A DNA stretch of 64,000 bases from Dolomedes plantarius. Taxonomy: Eukaryota; Arthropoda; Arachnida; Araneae; Dolomedidae. Position numbers and translations under genes: made by a program. Positions 1 to 14,300 of the stretch are shown piece after piece. Below the pieces are notes generated by a model, which worked only from the letters and a program-made list of their open reading frames with translations, did not search any database and was not told the DNA's origin. The first letter of the stretch is position 1. Each line of letters starts with the position of its first letter. The stretch is taken from contig OU015497.1 of NCBI GenBank assembly GCA_907164885.2, positions 71,580,398-71,644,397 on the forward strand, given 5' to 3'.

Positions 1-89
1 ATATATAACCTTAAAATATACATCGTATTGTGAATTTATTAAGAACTCTTTCATTCCTTACCACATATATATATATACATACGCACACA

Positions 90-163
90 TTTTCATAACT
101 CAGGTTATAAAAAGAGCTCAATGTAAAAATGAAAAACTAACAACAATGAATTTTACATAACTT
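90..163 (+). repeat. Direct duplication of a 3' UTR segment (copy 1)
   Basis: Positions 90-163 match 1192-1271 with only scattered changes, including ATAAAAAGAG and a long stretch ending in ACAATGAATTTTACATAAC. A tRNA-derived SINE begins immediately after copy 1. The spacing is about 1.1 kb. It could be an old tandem duplication, or a piece of transcript copied back. Confidence 0.7.
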
Positions 164-522
164 TCGGGGTGCAGTGGCCCAGTTGGCAAAGGCAGCGAGC
201 CAGTGATCTGAACATCACTGGTTCGATGCTCGTAGCTGACAAATCCACTGCCGTGTATACTAAAGGCAGCTGGTGCATGAAAAATCTGTCATGGCTACAA
301 TGTCCGCCAAGTTCTCAAATTTACCTCTGGAGGTGCGGGGTCGAGTATACCAGTCTCGTCACTTGACTTGGTTCATAATTATGGGACCGGATTGTAGCCA
401 AGTCAGACTCCGACCCTTGTGGTGCTAATTAAAACCACAGCTGCCCCCCTCTGCCCAATTGCCTGTATGGACTTGATCTGATGTTGCTGTTGGTCAAGTG
501 AGATAAACAACAGCATGACTTT
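164..522 (+). repeat. tRNA-derived SINE (family 1, plus orientation)
   Basis: The head resembles a tRNA: an A-box-like TGGCCCAGTTGG near 175 and a B-box-like GGTTCGATGCT near 220. A GC-richer body and an ACAACAGC-type 3' end follow. CTTTC occurs at both ends (left AACTTTC, right GACTTTC), a possible short target-site duplication. The reverse complement of its 3' half recurs at 17863-18005, which shows it is a dispersed family. Confidence 0.65.
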
Positions 523-1039
523 CAAAGAAAAAAAATTCTATTCTAAGATTTTATATATAAGCATAAAATCCCCAACTTTATATTATACTGTTAGAGTATA
601 TTTGAATAAAACCTTTACATTTTTATCTAGAAATATCAACTAACCACAAAACTAAAGAAGTAAATCCAAACTTAAATTGTAATTAATATGAAAATAAGAG
701 CATACTAATTTCAAAACAATACACTAGAATTTTATAGTTTATGTAGCTAGCTTTTAATGATGTTCTGCAATAGTATTAAAACTTTAAATTATACACATTT
801 TAAACTAATAACAAATTACATATATACAATTTCAAATTAAACCTTTTTTTTGGGGGGGGAGGAACTTTTCATTCATACAAAATTAATTTTTTAATGAATG
901 AAGCCTTTTTTGCGAGTCCCATAAAAAAAAAATCTGAGAGTGAAATTAATAAAATGAGCATATATATGACGGAAATTTTTTTGAAAGCACATGACGTGTT
1001 TTTGCGAGAAAAACAATGCATCATACAAAGAGAAGCAAC

Positions 1040-1365
1040 TTTTATTTCTTGATTATGGAGCAACAATTTTTATTTATTATACAAAGTACTGATTCCATAT
1101 TTACAGTACAATCATCCAACAATTCATGCCTTTGTTGATTTATTGGATCACACATATGCATACATGAAAAAACAAAAAGCAATGTGATTAAAAATGTTCT
1201 CATTACTCCGATTATAAAAAGAGTACAATGTAAAAACAAGAAACTAACAACAATGAATTTTACATAACTTTTAGCAAAAAAGATTCTAAGCTGAATAATC
1301 TTATTCTTCAAATGAAATGATGAAAAATAAATACTAATGTACAACTAAACTTTAAACTAAGCAAA
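1040..1365 (-). terminator. Probable 3' UTR and polyadenylation region of the host gene
   Basis: Minus-strand AATAAA hexamers overlap at 1069-1078, with a further one at 1041-1046, about 290-325 nt after the stop codon. G/U-rich sequence follows. One of these is the likely poly(A) signal. A segment of this UTR (about 1192-1271) is repeated at about 90-163. Confidence 0.5.
1192..1271 (+). repeat. Direct duplication of a 3' UTR segment (copy 2)
   Basis: This is the partner of the copy at 90-163 and lies inside the probable 3' UTR of the host gene. The match covers about 75 bp and fades on both sides. Confidence 0.7.
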
Positions 1366-2247
1366 CTATGGCAAAGGTGGTGGGAGTGGAGGTTGATTTG
1401 AATACATGGGAACACAGGCAGGAGCATTACTAGGCAATGGTACAGAATGGGAACTGCCTGGAGATGGAAATAATGGAGAACTGGGCAAAGGCGGTAATGG
1501 AGGATTACTTGGAGCAGGTGGAGGTGGAGGGGGAGGTGGCGGCAAAGGGGGTTGTGCTATTTCAATCGGCACAGAATTTTGTGGTAAAACAGAAAACTGA
1601 CTTTGATATGATTGAGTTCCATTAAATGTATTGCCATAGTTTTGTGGTTGATAGTATGGCATTTGTGAATATTGTGCTTGGGTATGCTGGTATGGTGATG
1701 TCCAAATCATGTTCTGAGTTCCTTGAACTGTTGCATAAGATACTTGGTTTGTTGCAGACTCATTTGTTTGTGGCCAGCCAAAAAAAGGAGGAGGCTTCAA
1801 TCCCACAGAACTTGTAGCTTGGGATTGAGAAGCCTGAGACACAGAACTAGTGTCTGCAACATTTTTTGATGCTTCAGTTCCACTGTCCAAACAAGAAGTT
1901 TTTGGAGCAGAAATGTTTGCTTTGTTTATCCCAACATCAGGCACAGGCTGTAAGACCTTGGTGCTTGACATGGAATCAGAAGAACTAGTATTCTTTAGAG
2001 GTAAATCAAGTTTATTAGCATTTGAATTACTGTTTCCTATGACGCTTGAAAATTCTTGCTTCACCACCCTGCCAGAATTATCATCTAGTGGTATGTTTGG
2101 TTTCGGCTGTACATTATCTGTGGCATCTTTTATTAAGGCTGTAGAAGCTTCTACATTTTTACTTTCTAGTGTGTTACAATCTTTCAGCAATGATGACAGT
2201 TCTTCAAAACTTTCAGGTGATTTGGTTTGCAGTGATTTCATCAATTT
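1366..2247 (-). CDS. Host gene last coding exon: Gln/Tyr/Pro-rich C terminus
   Basis: The acceptor CTTAATCAG is at 2248-2249, entry is in phase 0, and the stop TAG is at 1368-1366. It encodes 293 residues: a Ser/Asn/Lys half, a Gln/Tyr/Asn segment and then a proline-rich tail with a run of nine prolines after PPLP and repeated PLPP motifs. Such tails bind SH3, WW or EVH1 modules or the U1 snRNP-type GYF domain. That is family knowledge; no partner is visible here. Confidence 0.9.
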   Translation of the reverse strand, partial: KLMKSLQTKSPESFEELSSLLKDCNTLESKNVEASTALIKDATDNVQPKPNIPLDDNSGRVVKQEFSSVIGNSNSNANKLDLPLKNTSSSDSMSSTKVLQPVPDVGINKANISAPKTSCLDSGTEASKNVADTSSVSQASQSQATSSVGLKPPPFFGWPQTNESATNQVSYATVQGTQNMIWTSPYQHTQAQYSQMPYYQPQNYGNTFNGTQSYQSQFSVLPQNSVPIEIAQPPLPPPPPPPPPAPSNPPLPPLPSSPLFPSPGSSHSVPLPSNAPACVPMYSNQPPLPPPLP

Positions 2248-5200
2248 CTGATTAAGAAAAATAAAAAAGGTAAAAGGTAGAAAAAGATATTTTATTCAGA
2301 ATCTATCTGATTTAAAAAAAAAAAAAACTATACAAATCCCACATATTTTAAACTCCATTAACAGTGAAAATAAAATGAAAATTACTTGGTGACTTCTAGC
2401 TGGTCAGCAGTCTCCCACATATTCTAAGTATACCAACTTCATGTATAACAACTGATTTTCAGTTGCTGATGTTGAGTCATATTTTTTTAAAAGAAATTTT
2501 AATTTGTTAAAATAGCCATTAGAACAACCTTGATCATGTCCAAGAAAGTAGTGGTAAATTTTTGGGAGAAAAAATATTTTTTATCTAAAAATACTAAAAT
2601 AAATATCTGGAATAAAAGATGAGATCAAATGACAAAACTAATTTCAAGAAAAAAATTAACACTTTTCCTATGCAGAAGCTATAATTGATGTATAGAAGTA
2701 AAAATGACATAAACACTGTTCTTAATGAAATTCTCCCCAAATTTGTGTTAAGAAGTTGTATTATATCTATGCTGTTCAAACAGTCTACAAACGATTTATC
2801 AAGTTTCTCTATACCTAAATAAAATCAACATTTCAAACAGCTGAAATATGGTTGAGCAATTAGACACAAGATAGCATAGTTAATATTCAGCTGTTATGAG
2901 CACCCCCTCTAGCCCTAGTCATGCTTTACCTACAGCATTGTCTTTAAATACCTAAGATAATTAGCCTACCGAATTTAGTCTTGCGCAGATATATAAATGT
3001 AAGGTTAACAAAAATAATGTTCAGTGAACTTGTATCTTGAACTTAAAATATTAAGGGAATTTAAAAACATTAACATTTTAATGACTTTTAGAGTAAGTGT
3101 AAAAATATTTCCTGATCCATAGAATTTATTTAGGAGAAACTTGACTTCTTCCAGTTTTTCCTATTTGCTAGACTCTCCCTTAGATAAATTAGTAAACAAT
3201 ACAATACTACTTTCAAAGATGTAGGTTATAATTTGAAAGAGAAAATTTTATTTCCTTGCTATAACTAAACACTATAAAATCAAATATCATTGATTTTGGA
3301 GAGTACAATTATGCACAAAGATGTGCTCTGATGCAGCAATTTTACCACTGGGGGAAAATGATAAAACAGATAGGGGGGGGGGGGAGAAAAGGTAAGAAGA
3401 ATGCAAATCAATGTTTTTTAAATCTGGGGGGGGGGGGGGCAGGGAAGTAGGGAACTGCAGAGTGGTCCAAAATTTCAAGTGGAAAATGTAAGGCTTTTAT
3501 ACAAGTCAACCAAACTTCCTAAAACTCAACTTATTTATATTTCTTTTTCTTTCCCGTAAATTTTTTTAAAAAACTACATTTATAGTTAATTATCGATTGC
3601 AAGATATTGTAATTAAATATTTAATTTCATAATAATACTTCCACATAACTAACAAAAAAAAATACACAACCACCCAACACAATTTTTAAAAAAATTAAAA
3701 TGAAAGGCATGTGCCTGCAGAGATAGAAAAAAATTATTAAAATGCAAAACAGATAAAACCTTTACAATCATGATTACTTATTAGACAAGAAAAAATTTGT
3801 AAAGACTTACCTTCAACTACATATAAGGCTAATTTCTTCGAGAAACTTTGTCAAAAGGCTAACACATTAGCAAAATAATACTTGTCATTTCAGACAAGTT
3901 AAAATTGTACAAAAACATTTATTTTCAAGATTAAAAAATAGCATGATTAAAATTATAATTATAGTACTATATTTAATAATGCTTTTAAGGAATCAAAATA
4001 GAACACCCTGATGAATATTACGTTAACTACAGAAATGTTGTATTGCACACAGAATAAAGGGACAAAACAACAATAACTTACAATTCTTTCAGTGAACTTA
4101 CTAATAATTTACTGACTATCTGTCTTAATATTTTTAAAATTCCTTATTTTTAAATACATAAATTTTACCAGAGATATGAAACAATATGTAAATTCACACA
4201 GATATTAAACTACTGTCATTGAATGCTGAATGATAGAAAAGTTTTAAACTACTGTTATATCACATCGCACAGAGTAAAATAATGTAAAATGTTAGAAATT
4301 GTAACAAAAATGCAATGAAAAAAATACACAAAACTGAATGCTCACAAGTTGTATGAAATTTCTTACTTACCATTTTTATATCATTTACACAATTTTTAAA
4401 ATATATAATTATTCACAACAGACACATACCTCCACTTTTTCTAAAGAGAGATGTTGTAACTTATACCGCAAAAGCAATTCCGTGAGAACATTAATGACTT
4501 GCAATACAACAGATGCTTCTTCTTCAGATGAAATGGAGCTTTTAGACTGAAAGAAAATAAAAGTTAATATAAAATCATTAATTTGAAGTCTAATTTTAAT
4601 TCAAAAATAGAAATTCTTTAACAGAAGATGATTCACCAAATTACTAATGCAATATTTTTCACACAACATGTGATTTAAAACATAAAAACAAATAATTTTT
4701 AACAATGCACCTGAGATATGTCATACTACTCATATAACCCTAGCTAGCACAAACCATGAATTTTGGTTAAAAAGATGCAATTTAGAAAATTCCCTTTCCC
4801 CAAACATGGACAAAAATGTCACATTGCCATAAAAACAGGAGGCAAAAAGTTTGGCACAATGCTACTATAAAGAAATGAGGTATAGCAGCCAATAAAAATG
4901 TTAAATGAAACTGGTTTGGTTTGGAGTACTACAGCCAACTTTTGCTACACAAGGACTAATTAGACCAGGACCTACTGCTTAAAGCTGATCCCAAATGACT
5001 ACAAATGTCATGCCAAGGTGGGACTTGAACCCACAGACTTTGAAACTGAATGTCAGCACCCCAGCCATTCAGCCATCGTCCAGCTAAAATGAATCTGGAA
5101 TTTAGAAATGCTATAATGAATGCATTAAAGGCTAGAAATAGTTGGGGGGGGGGGGGACTGAGTGAAGATGATAAAGCAGATTAAGCTTCCTCAAACAAGA

Positions 5201-8200
5201 ATACAACAGGCTATGCCAGACAAGGTTTCAATAAATTGGAATACTAGGGAATATATCAGGAGACATACCAGAATATAGAAATTTTCATCTCAGTTAATAA
5301 ACTTGAGAGCTGTACATAATTATATCTATAACAACACCATGCACAATGCAGTGTTTATTCCAGGAGCACTGCACAAATACTTTAATTATAATGCATGGAA
5401 AAAAAATCACAGAAATATGTTTTCATTTTTTCGATAAATAACAATTGAAAATAACATCATGTTTATAGGGTAGTAGGACATATATATATATATATTTATT
5501 TATTTGATTGTATGGTAATAGGTATAAACAGAAAGAGCATTTATCTTGATGGCAAACATTGAAAGCTGATCAAGGGTTTTAAACAAGGATATTTTCATTT
5601 TTCTAAAATAATAGTTAGGATTGGGCACTTCATGTAAAATGAATATATATAAAAAAAAAGATTATATTCTGGCATACACTGGGATGCAAAACAAAAATTT
5701 TCCCTGTTGATTGCATGTGTACTGCATTTCCTTTAATTTCCCCTCTATGAGTAGATGTTCAAGTTTAACATTATGTATACATGACAACTTAAAGAAAGAA
5801 AAGGCTGTAATCAACAAGATCAGAATGGGTAACAGAAAAATTGTATTTTGAAAAAATTCATACTAAAACAGCAAAAAATGAAGTTAGTTTCATTATTCAA
5901 GCCTAGACTGTAAATTTCTTCAATTCGATTCTTTCACAGTAATCAGTCAAAAAAAATCACACTTTTGAAACCAACTATGTATAATTTTTCTTTAAAGCTT
6001 TAAAAAACATTTGTTTTATAATATAAATGTTTACTTAAACTTTTACTTATATAAAGTTAATGTTCACTAGTATTAACTAAAAGAATGATTAAAGGTGAGG
6101 GGGAGGGGGTAAAATTAAGCAGATAGGGGGCTTCCATTAATTAAGTGAGGCTTTTTTTTTTTTTTTTTGGGGGGGGGGGAGGTCGAGCCGGATCTCATCC
6201 AGTCTCACGTTGGGGGAGAGGGGGGTCTCGGCAAATATCACATAATTTTTTTTCCCGCAAGAAACAGTGTAAAATTGCAGGAAAACTGGGTTATATTAAG
6301 TAAAACATGTTTCTACACTAAAATATGGCTAAATCCTACACAATAGTTCTAGTAGTCACTCTTGAGACCACACATGAGTCCACGAGGACTGAATTAGAAT
6401 AAATATTCTTTTACAAATTTTAGTAGTTCCTATTTAAGTATTTTACTGTTCGATTTTCTCACTGCGATTCTAGACTACGTTCTTAGTGGTCTTAAATAGT
6501 AGTCTTAACTAGTCTTAAATAAAAAAAATTAAGCAAATTCTGTTTTTTAAAATAAATCCAATGCAATCAAGCACAGATTAATGTATTTACACTAAAAATA
6601 CACATTTTAAAAAATCTCACATGAGATTATGGGGGGGGGGGAGCCAAATCTCACGATATCTCACCAGGGGGGAGGGGGTCAAAAAATCGCCAAAATCGCC
6701 TCACGTAAATAATGGACGCCCCCCATATAAAAAAGAAAAAAAAAGAGAGAAAGAAAGTACTTACTAGCTTTTCTAAAACATCAAAGCTGAATTTCTTTAC
6801 CTCAGGTACAGAACCTTCTATTTTAACTTCAGGTTTCTTTGGATCTTTTAGTATATCTGTACATGGTTTCGATTCATCCCTAATGTCCGTTCTTTGAATT
6901 TTTGCACGAGAGGTGTCTTCAGAGGACAAAGTTCTTTTGGCTGGACAAGAGGTAGCACTGTCTGAATATTGTTGTAGTACTTTTGTATCAGATTCTTTGC
7001 TTTCATTACAAATTTTTGGTACTTTGTTACCAAAATTCATATGTGGTGACACTGACTTTAAATCAGATTTGCTATTACGAAACGATGAATCACTTTCAAG
7101 GCCTGGCACAGGAAATACAGAATCAGAGGATGTACTACATGGAACATCCTTTTTTTCTTCCATGGACGTAAGTACATTAGAAGTTTCCTTTTTAACATTA
7201 CTGGTATCTTGACTTGCATGATTTAAATTGGATTCTAATGAAAATTCAGCATTCATTTCCTCAAGTTGAGGTGACAAGGCTTCAAAACCTATAGGTCTGA
7301 AAAAAAAGTTAAGTAATAAAAAATTATTCAAAACTATGCTTGTTTTAATCTTTCTCATGAATCTAATATCTAAATAATGCTTACAAAGTTTAGCTAAACA
7401 TAATAACCCAAAGAGAAGATGAAATATTTAAATTTGCATTACAAGCTCAGGTCAATTATTAATAATTTCTAAGAGAGATGATTAATTTATACAGTTCAAA
7501 CTATAAGAAACTTCAAACTACAGACCTATACAAAAAATATTTGAAAGACTTATTTGAATAGTGGTCCAACTACATTTTGGGATACAGAGCCTTAAAGTCT
7601 AATGAGTGCTGAGAAATGACTGCTGAAGTCTGATTTGTAATACCCTCTGTTGGCAGTAGAAATAAGCTGGAGGTGTACCAGTTTGAAAACAAGATAGAAA
7701 TTACTTGTATGAACATGAAAGTGAGGCTAACTCTATTTTTTTTAAAAGTGGAGTTGGACCACTATTCAAATAAGGCCATTATATAGGGCCCTTTAGTATA
7801 TAATCAGTTATACATAAGGATAAGCTTAAAAATTCATATTTCATGCACAATAAGTCAAAGTTCTTTAAAATTAGTCAGAAAATAAATATAATCAAAATTT
7901 TTTTGCTATATTTTAAGAGAACTAGCTTAATCTAAAAGCTATGAAAATAATTAAAGAAAACGCTGATGATCTAGAGAATAGAATGCTATTTTAAACATTG
8001 ATGCATGAATTTACTATGCAACATATTAATATCTCCCTATTTTATTCTAAAAGAGAACAAAAATTTTCTGATAATCATTTAATTCTTTTAAATACAAACA
8101 AAATTATAAATGAAAATTATATAGGTGATCAGATGCATTTCTTAGCTTCATTTGAGCACAAACACTATGTTTTCATTCCACATATATTATGATATTATGC

Positions 8201-8290
8201 TTAGGGGTGTGTAAATTACACATAAAAAATATTGAAATTTCGCACACACACAAAAAAAAATTTACAATAGATAAAATTTCACATTCATTC

Positions 8291-8326
<36 letters not shown>

Positions 8327-11300
8327 AAATTTTGTATTTATTTTTAAAAAATCACAATTTTACTTTCTTGGTTAGGTAAGTATCAAAATTCTTAGTTAAA
8401 AGCTAACATTGTAGTAGTCTCTCCATTCTCTTCCTTAAGTCTTTAGCAATAAGTAATAAGCAAATTTAGAGAGTAAGATCTCTCAGTTAAAGCCATGGAT
8501 GGTCTTAAATAAGCAATTATGTTAATAAACTATTACTATTATTCCCTAATTTTGCTTAAAAAGTCATTTATCACCGAGTTTTCACCAAAAAGTAGTAAAA
8601 AAACAATTTTACCATTTATTCACTCATATCAGCAAATTTTGCATTTATTTGCATCTATTTTGTAAATACGAAAATTGTGTATTCCTGACTATACTTCTAT
8701 AATGATTACATATATTCAGTATGAAATAATAAACTCAAATCAATGTAAATCCAAAACCCAACATTACATTTAAAAGCAAAGATTCTAATTCAAACATTTG
8801 GTCTACTATTGTAATAAAAATAAAATACTATAATAAATTTAGCTTGTGAATGAAAAGTGGTAAGCTTTTATATGACATACAATAATGTCTCTTGTCGGTA
8901 AAGCCAATTACTCAATTATGCACTGAAAAAATTCATATTTCAGACAATTTAAAAAGAGTAACATATTTAATCAACATCCTGAAGGCAGAATCCATCTATA
9001 ACCAAAAGGCCCCTACAATCTAGCATCAACAACATATTTTAAAAAAAAAGCAGAACCTTCCACATACATTTTATTCACTGTACTCTAATAGAATGAAGTC
9101 ATGATAGGTGGAACTTAAAACAGTTTTCAGTTACTTTATAAGTCAAGGTATTAACTACATGTTTAAAAGTAAGGAAGTTTCCAGTTTCTAGAGACAAAAA
9201 GAACTCACAGAATAAACATGGATAACAGCTTAAAAGTTAAAGCTTCATGTTAAAGCTTAGATAGTAACAAAATAGGATAACAAAATAGGATAGTATGAAT
9301 ACTTATACAAGGGGCAATATCCGCTAAACAATGAATTTAACTTTGAATGAAAAAGAATCTAATTTTATTGTATTCTACCCAAACATAGTCCTGGGAAAAT
9401 ATTACACAATTTTAGTTTCTTTCTTTCTCATTTTTGTATTTCAGTTTAATGAAATTATTTTATTTTACCTAAACAGCCAAGGAAAATCAACAAATCAATA
9501 ACTCTAGACTGAAGTTGAATACTGCAAATAAAAATTATATTCTAGCTTAGTACATTCATATTTTCAACTCTCATATTTACAATAGATCTTAATTTTATAT
9601 TAATTTAGAGGAGAGTACATAAATATGTGTCTACAGGGAAAAAAATTAGATTTTAAAATATACTTTACATTTTATCCAACGTAAAAACAGGCTCAACAGT
9701 CCCTTCTTCCATTTCTTTAGAAGAATTATCAGCACTTGTATCTGCCAAAAGATATGAAAGAAAACAATTTTTGTCATAAAAAAATATGGATAATTCTGAA
9801 AATTGTGTATTTATGATCTTAAGGTGACTGCCTATGTTTGGAACCAAATTTTTGAAAAGAAAAAAAAAATTTTTAAGGTTTTTTTTGGTCTTTTACGGTA
9901 AAATAGTACTTAAAAATTAAAAAATGAGCAAAAGCTTACCTGTAAATATCATACTTTTTTTATAAATTGGTCAATTTGAAGTAAATTTTAATGAAATTTA
10001 TCTAAAACGCCCATCATTCTGAACAAATTTATAATGTTACTATCTTAATTTCCTTCTTACACATGATATATATGACAGTTAACTTCAAAATGACCAATAA
10101 TTTAAGAGAAATTTTAAAATTAAAAAATAATACAGACAAATTATATGTTCCAAATTATATGAAAATTTTCCCCAATTCATCATTCCTTTCCTTATAAAAA
10201 AACAGCCCCAAATAAAAAAAACCCTCTTTATTATACATTAATTATTGTACATCATTCATTAACAAAAGCATCTAAAACATGTCCTGAAAATTTCATCAAA
10301 TTATATGCATTATTATGTGAGATATCATGATAACGGTAGAGATTTGTGCTAAAACACATAATTCCGAGAAAAACGCATTTAAAGTTTTAAAAAGCAACGT
10401 AAACAAATGCTAGAGTGAATGACAAAGTTGCCAATTTCTATCAAGAAATCAATTACATAACTGCAGCAAAGTAATAAATGCACATTAGCAACATTATGGC
10501 ACATATTATTTATCAAATACAGAAAAAACATAAAGCTAGAAGCTGCAATTTACGGTAACTTCCAGTTTCAATACCAAACTCCCGGTTCAATTTTGTAGCA
10601 GATGTTTTTTAAAATAGCTATAACTCTGCTTCTATTTGATGTAAAATGAAAATCAAAACTGTTTCAAAAAGAGAAAAGATTGAATTACACGATTCTCCCC
10701 CCCCCCCAAAAAAAAAAGAAGACTAAAATAGTAAAAAAAATGACATTTTCAATGTAGGCAGCAACCTTAAAAGGGACGAAAAAAACCACTGAATCATAAT
10801 TCTATAATATGTAGGTTATTATTTATTTCTTTAAATATGCACACATTTTTCTGAGTAGTATTTATACGGAACAAAATAATTTTTTAAGAATAATCGTAAT
10901 CTGATACATTCCTATGAAGAATCCGATAATCATAAAAAAATAAATAAATAAATAAAAAAAAGCATATGAAATAGCAAAAGAATTTTATTGTAAAACTTAA
11001 TCTAGTGATTAATTAGCATTCTTTACACCATTGTAATTTACAAAACTTATAAAGATCTCAAAGTTTCAAAGAATACTGGAAATTCATGAGTTCATTGAAT
11101 ATTACCCTCTTTAATAAGTTTAAAGTACCTATCTTTGAAGTTAATGAATACACAATTGATATATGATAGTGAAAAAAAAAATTAAAAATACAGCACATTA
11201 AAAAAAATAAAAGGTGAAATATAAATTCACACCACAGAAAATATATACATTCCCCCAGAATATTTTATAAATAATAACCCATTCACAGCTAAGTACTACA

Positions 11301-14300
11301 CCTAAATATTATTGGATATGCAAACTTCTTTTATAATTCAACAAAATAATTTCAAATTAAATTTACATTCACACAGGTAAATATAGAGGAGGTAAAATTA
11401 AACTTACCTTTCTGATATTCTACTGTATCAACAGTAACACGCCCTCTACCATCAATTTTCTCCATTTCAAAAGCTGCTTCAGCAATTTTAGCATCTTTCT
11501 CAGATTTTTCAGCTTTCAGTGAAATAATGTATTCATATTTTGATTCAGCTTTAATTTTCTAAAAATAAAATTTTGAAATGAATTACAAGCAAATATTTGA
11601 TTAAAAATTCAGAACTTAATAACAAATATTATTTTAGAACTTATCAAAATAGCCTTTTTAATTGATTTTTAAAACCATCTGATAAAACAATTTTTCTAGA
11701 AAAATTTAACATAAAGGGGAAAAAATTACAAGAAGCACTGCAAAAGAATTTTTTTTATTTCTTATGTATCAAACGTAACATTGGACAAGTAATAAAAACA
11801 CAAAGTACATATTCCTAACTCAAGAGATTATTTCCATAAAGACAATACTACTATGCTGACCTCCTAAACATAAAAGACATATCAATCTTTTTTTCTCAGA
11901 AAAAAAGATTGAGATATAGCAAATTCAACATAGGACTTTAACAGTATTTTAAGATACATCTTATTTCTTTAATGATTTTCTACTATTTCTAAATAAGATA
12001 CAGCCTTCTTGCTTAGGAATAATATCAGACAGCTCACAAACATTACTAGGCAAGAACCACCATAAAAACGGGAAAAAATTGAGGTACGTCTTTTAATGCT
12101 TAGGAGGGCAGTATTTGTTGTGAATAATTTACTAGAAATGCAAACAAATCAAATTGAAATTTTTATTACTAGAAAAAGTTTCTGGCAACAGACCTATACA
12201 CAGCTTAATCTTTGTAAATTCATTGATTTCCTATATTATCTTTGCAATAAGGGTCATCCATTATAGTTATAAATAATCAAATTATAATGGGGGACTTAGG
12301 ATCCCCTATTATAATATGATCCTTATAATAAGGGAATGATAAAATTATATTAGGAGGATAGTTCTACAAAAGAAGTGCATTTCTTATGACAAGTAATTTC
12401 ATGTAACTGATATGTTGATAATAAAGAAATATGAACCAGAGGCAAATGCAGAGCAGATAGAATAAGAAAAAAAATAGAGAGAGAAGGGAGATATGTTTGA
12501 AATATATTTTTGATGTTTAGTTTTATCAACTCTTATGAAATCTGAAACTTTCTGCTATTACATACTACAGATTTACAAGCAGTCATTTAAGATAAAAATA
12601 GATTTTTAAAAAAAATTATGGGCAAAACAAGCAACTTTAATGAAAGATTACAGACATAAAACTGCCAAATGGCTAAAAATAAATTTAAATCAAGAAATTT
12701 CTTGAAAACTATACAAGTAAGAATCAAGAAAATTCCTTTATGGAAGGAATTTTGCTTAAATTCAAATCAGCTAACTATAACCCATTCTGGTCACTAGAGG
12801 GATATCAAACCAAAAGATTATTAGTGACAAGTCATCATGGGAACTAACTTCCCCTGCCAGATGACCTATAAGGTCTCAGGGCAATCCAGTTAGCAAAGAT
12901 TAAAATATTGGGTAAGCCATTTAAATAGAAACTTGAACTGCCAGAAATTTTATGCTTTTATTCTAAAAAAGTTAAATATTAGTACAAACAAGTTTAGATA
13001 ATAATTGATATACAGATATAAAAACTAATGTAAAAAGAAATTGCATGTACAATTTTAAAGTGCTATTTAACAGTTAATACAATAATCATTGCTTTACAAG
13101 ATGGCACAATATGAGTATGAAATGAATACTGGAAACTTTTTTTTTTTTTTTTTTTAATTGCTAAGATTCTGGATCCAACTATGAAATGAAGACTTTCAGA
13201 TGCTAAATATTTGTTGATCACTTAATTTCTAACACCATCCTCTTTGATGTTTCATAACGTAAAAAACTTGTTACTATTTACAAAACAAGAAAACATACCC
13301 AATATTATCTGATTTCAATATATATCAAATTTGGGAAACTTAAATTTGTCAAAGATTTATAGGATTAATCTACTGACTGCTGAGAAATATCTACTGATTA
13401 ATTGTATCACCAAAAGTGATATCGAGAGTGTTTTAGAGCTTAAGCAATTAAAAAGACATACCAAGTATCTCATCCTGTGTTTAGATCCAAGAATATGATC
13501 TATGATTGATGGTCTAGTGATTGCTGAATTACATAAGTTACAACGAAATGGAAAGCTGCCCTCTTGAGCAATATTTTTTTTATATTCAATAATATAGTCC
13601 AAACCTAAAAGAAAACAATACATACATACATACATGAACTGTTAAAGTTAGGAAACTAAAGACATAAGCAAGCATAAACAAAATTTATTTTAAGTACAGG
13701 AACCCCTTGTACAGCACGGCATCTTACAACACGGTTTCGCTCTAACACGATAAGATAAATTGCGGGAACCCTCGTATAATACTGCAACTTGTGACATGGT
13801 TTCGCTCTAACACGATAAAAAATTTGTGAAAACCTTTGTACAACACTGTTCTTCTGCAGCACTAGATAACATGATTTTTGTTTACATCATGTTAACAAAC
13901 ATCATGTAAACACATTTAAAAACTAAATTACCTTAAAATAATGACGGGAAGGAATAATGAACTATAGTGGCTTTACATGAAAATGTATAAACAAATTATA
14001 ATTTATTCATTTATAACTCTATAAAATTACAAGAAGATCTAAGCTTAGCCGAAAATCTTGAATCATTTTTCCTGAATGCAGACCTTTCCGCTGAAAGAAG
14101 CCGAAAATTCAAAAGGGAGCTGCAAAATTAATTGTCCATCTCCATACTGTGAATCTATAATGACCTTGTAGGAACCAGCAAAAAAACCAAAATTACAGAT
14201 TTTTTAAAGAGGATAGAAGGTGCACAAAATCTAAATGAAGAAAAAGGTTCTGAAAGTATAGCTGATATCCTTTAACCGAAAAAAGGTTTTCGCTTGATTG

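Noticed and set aside
164..240. Functional tRNA gene
   Set aside because: The arms do not pair well, it is followed by a SINE body, and it lacks a proper acceptor stem.
1406..2251. Plus-strand ORFs with Gly-rich and other peptides opposite the last host exon
   Set aside because: They are antisense shadows of the proline-rich exon; the minus frame has splice signals and phase agreement.
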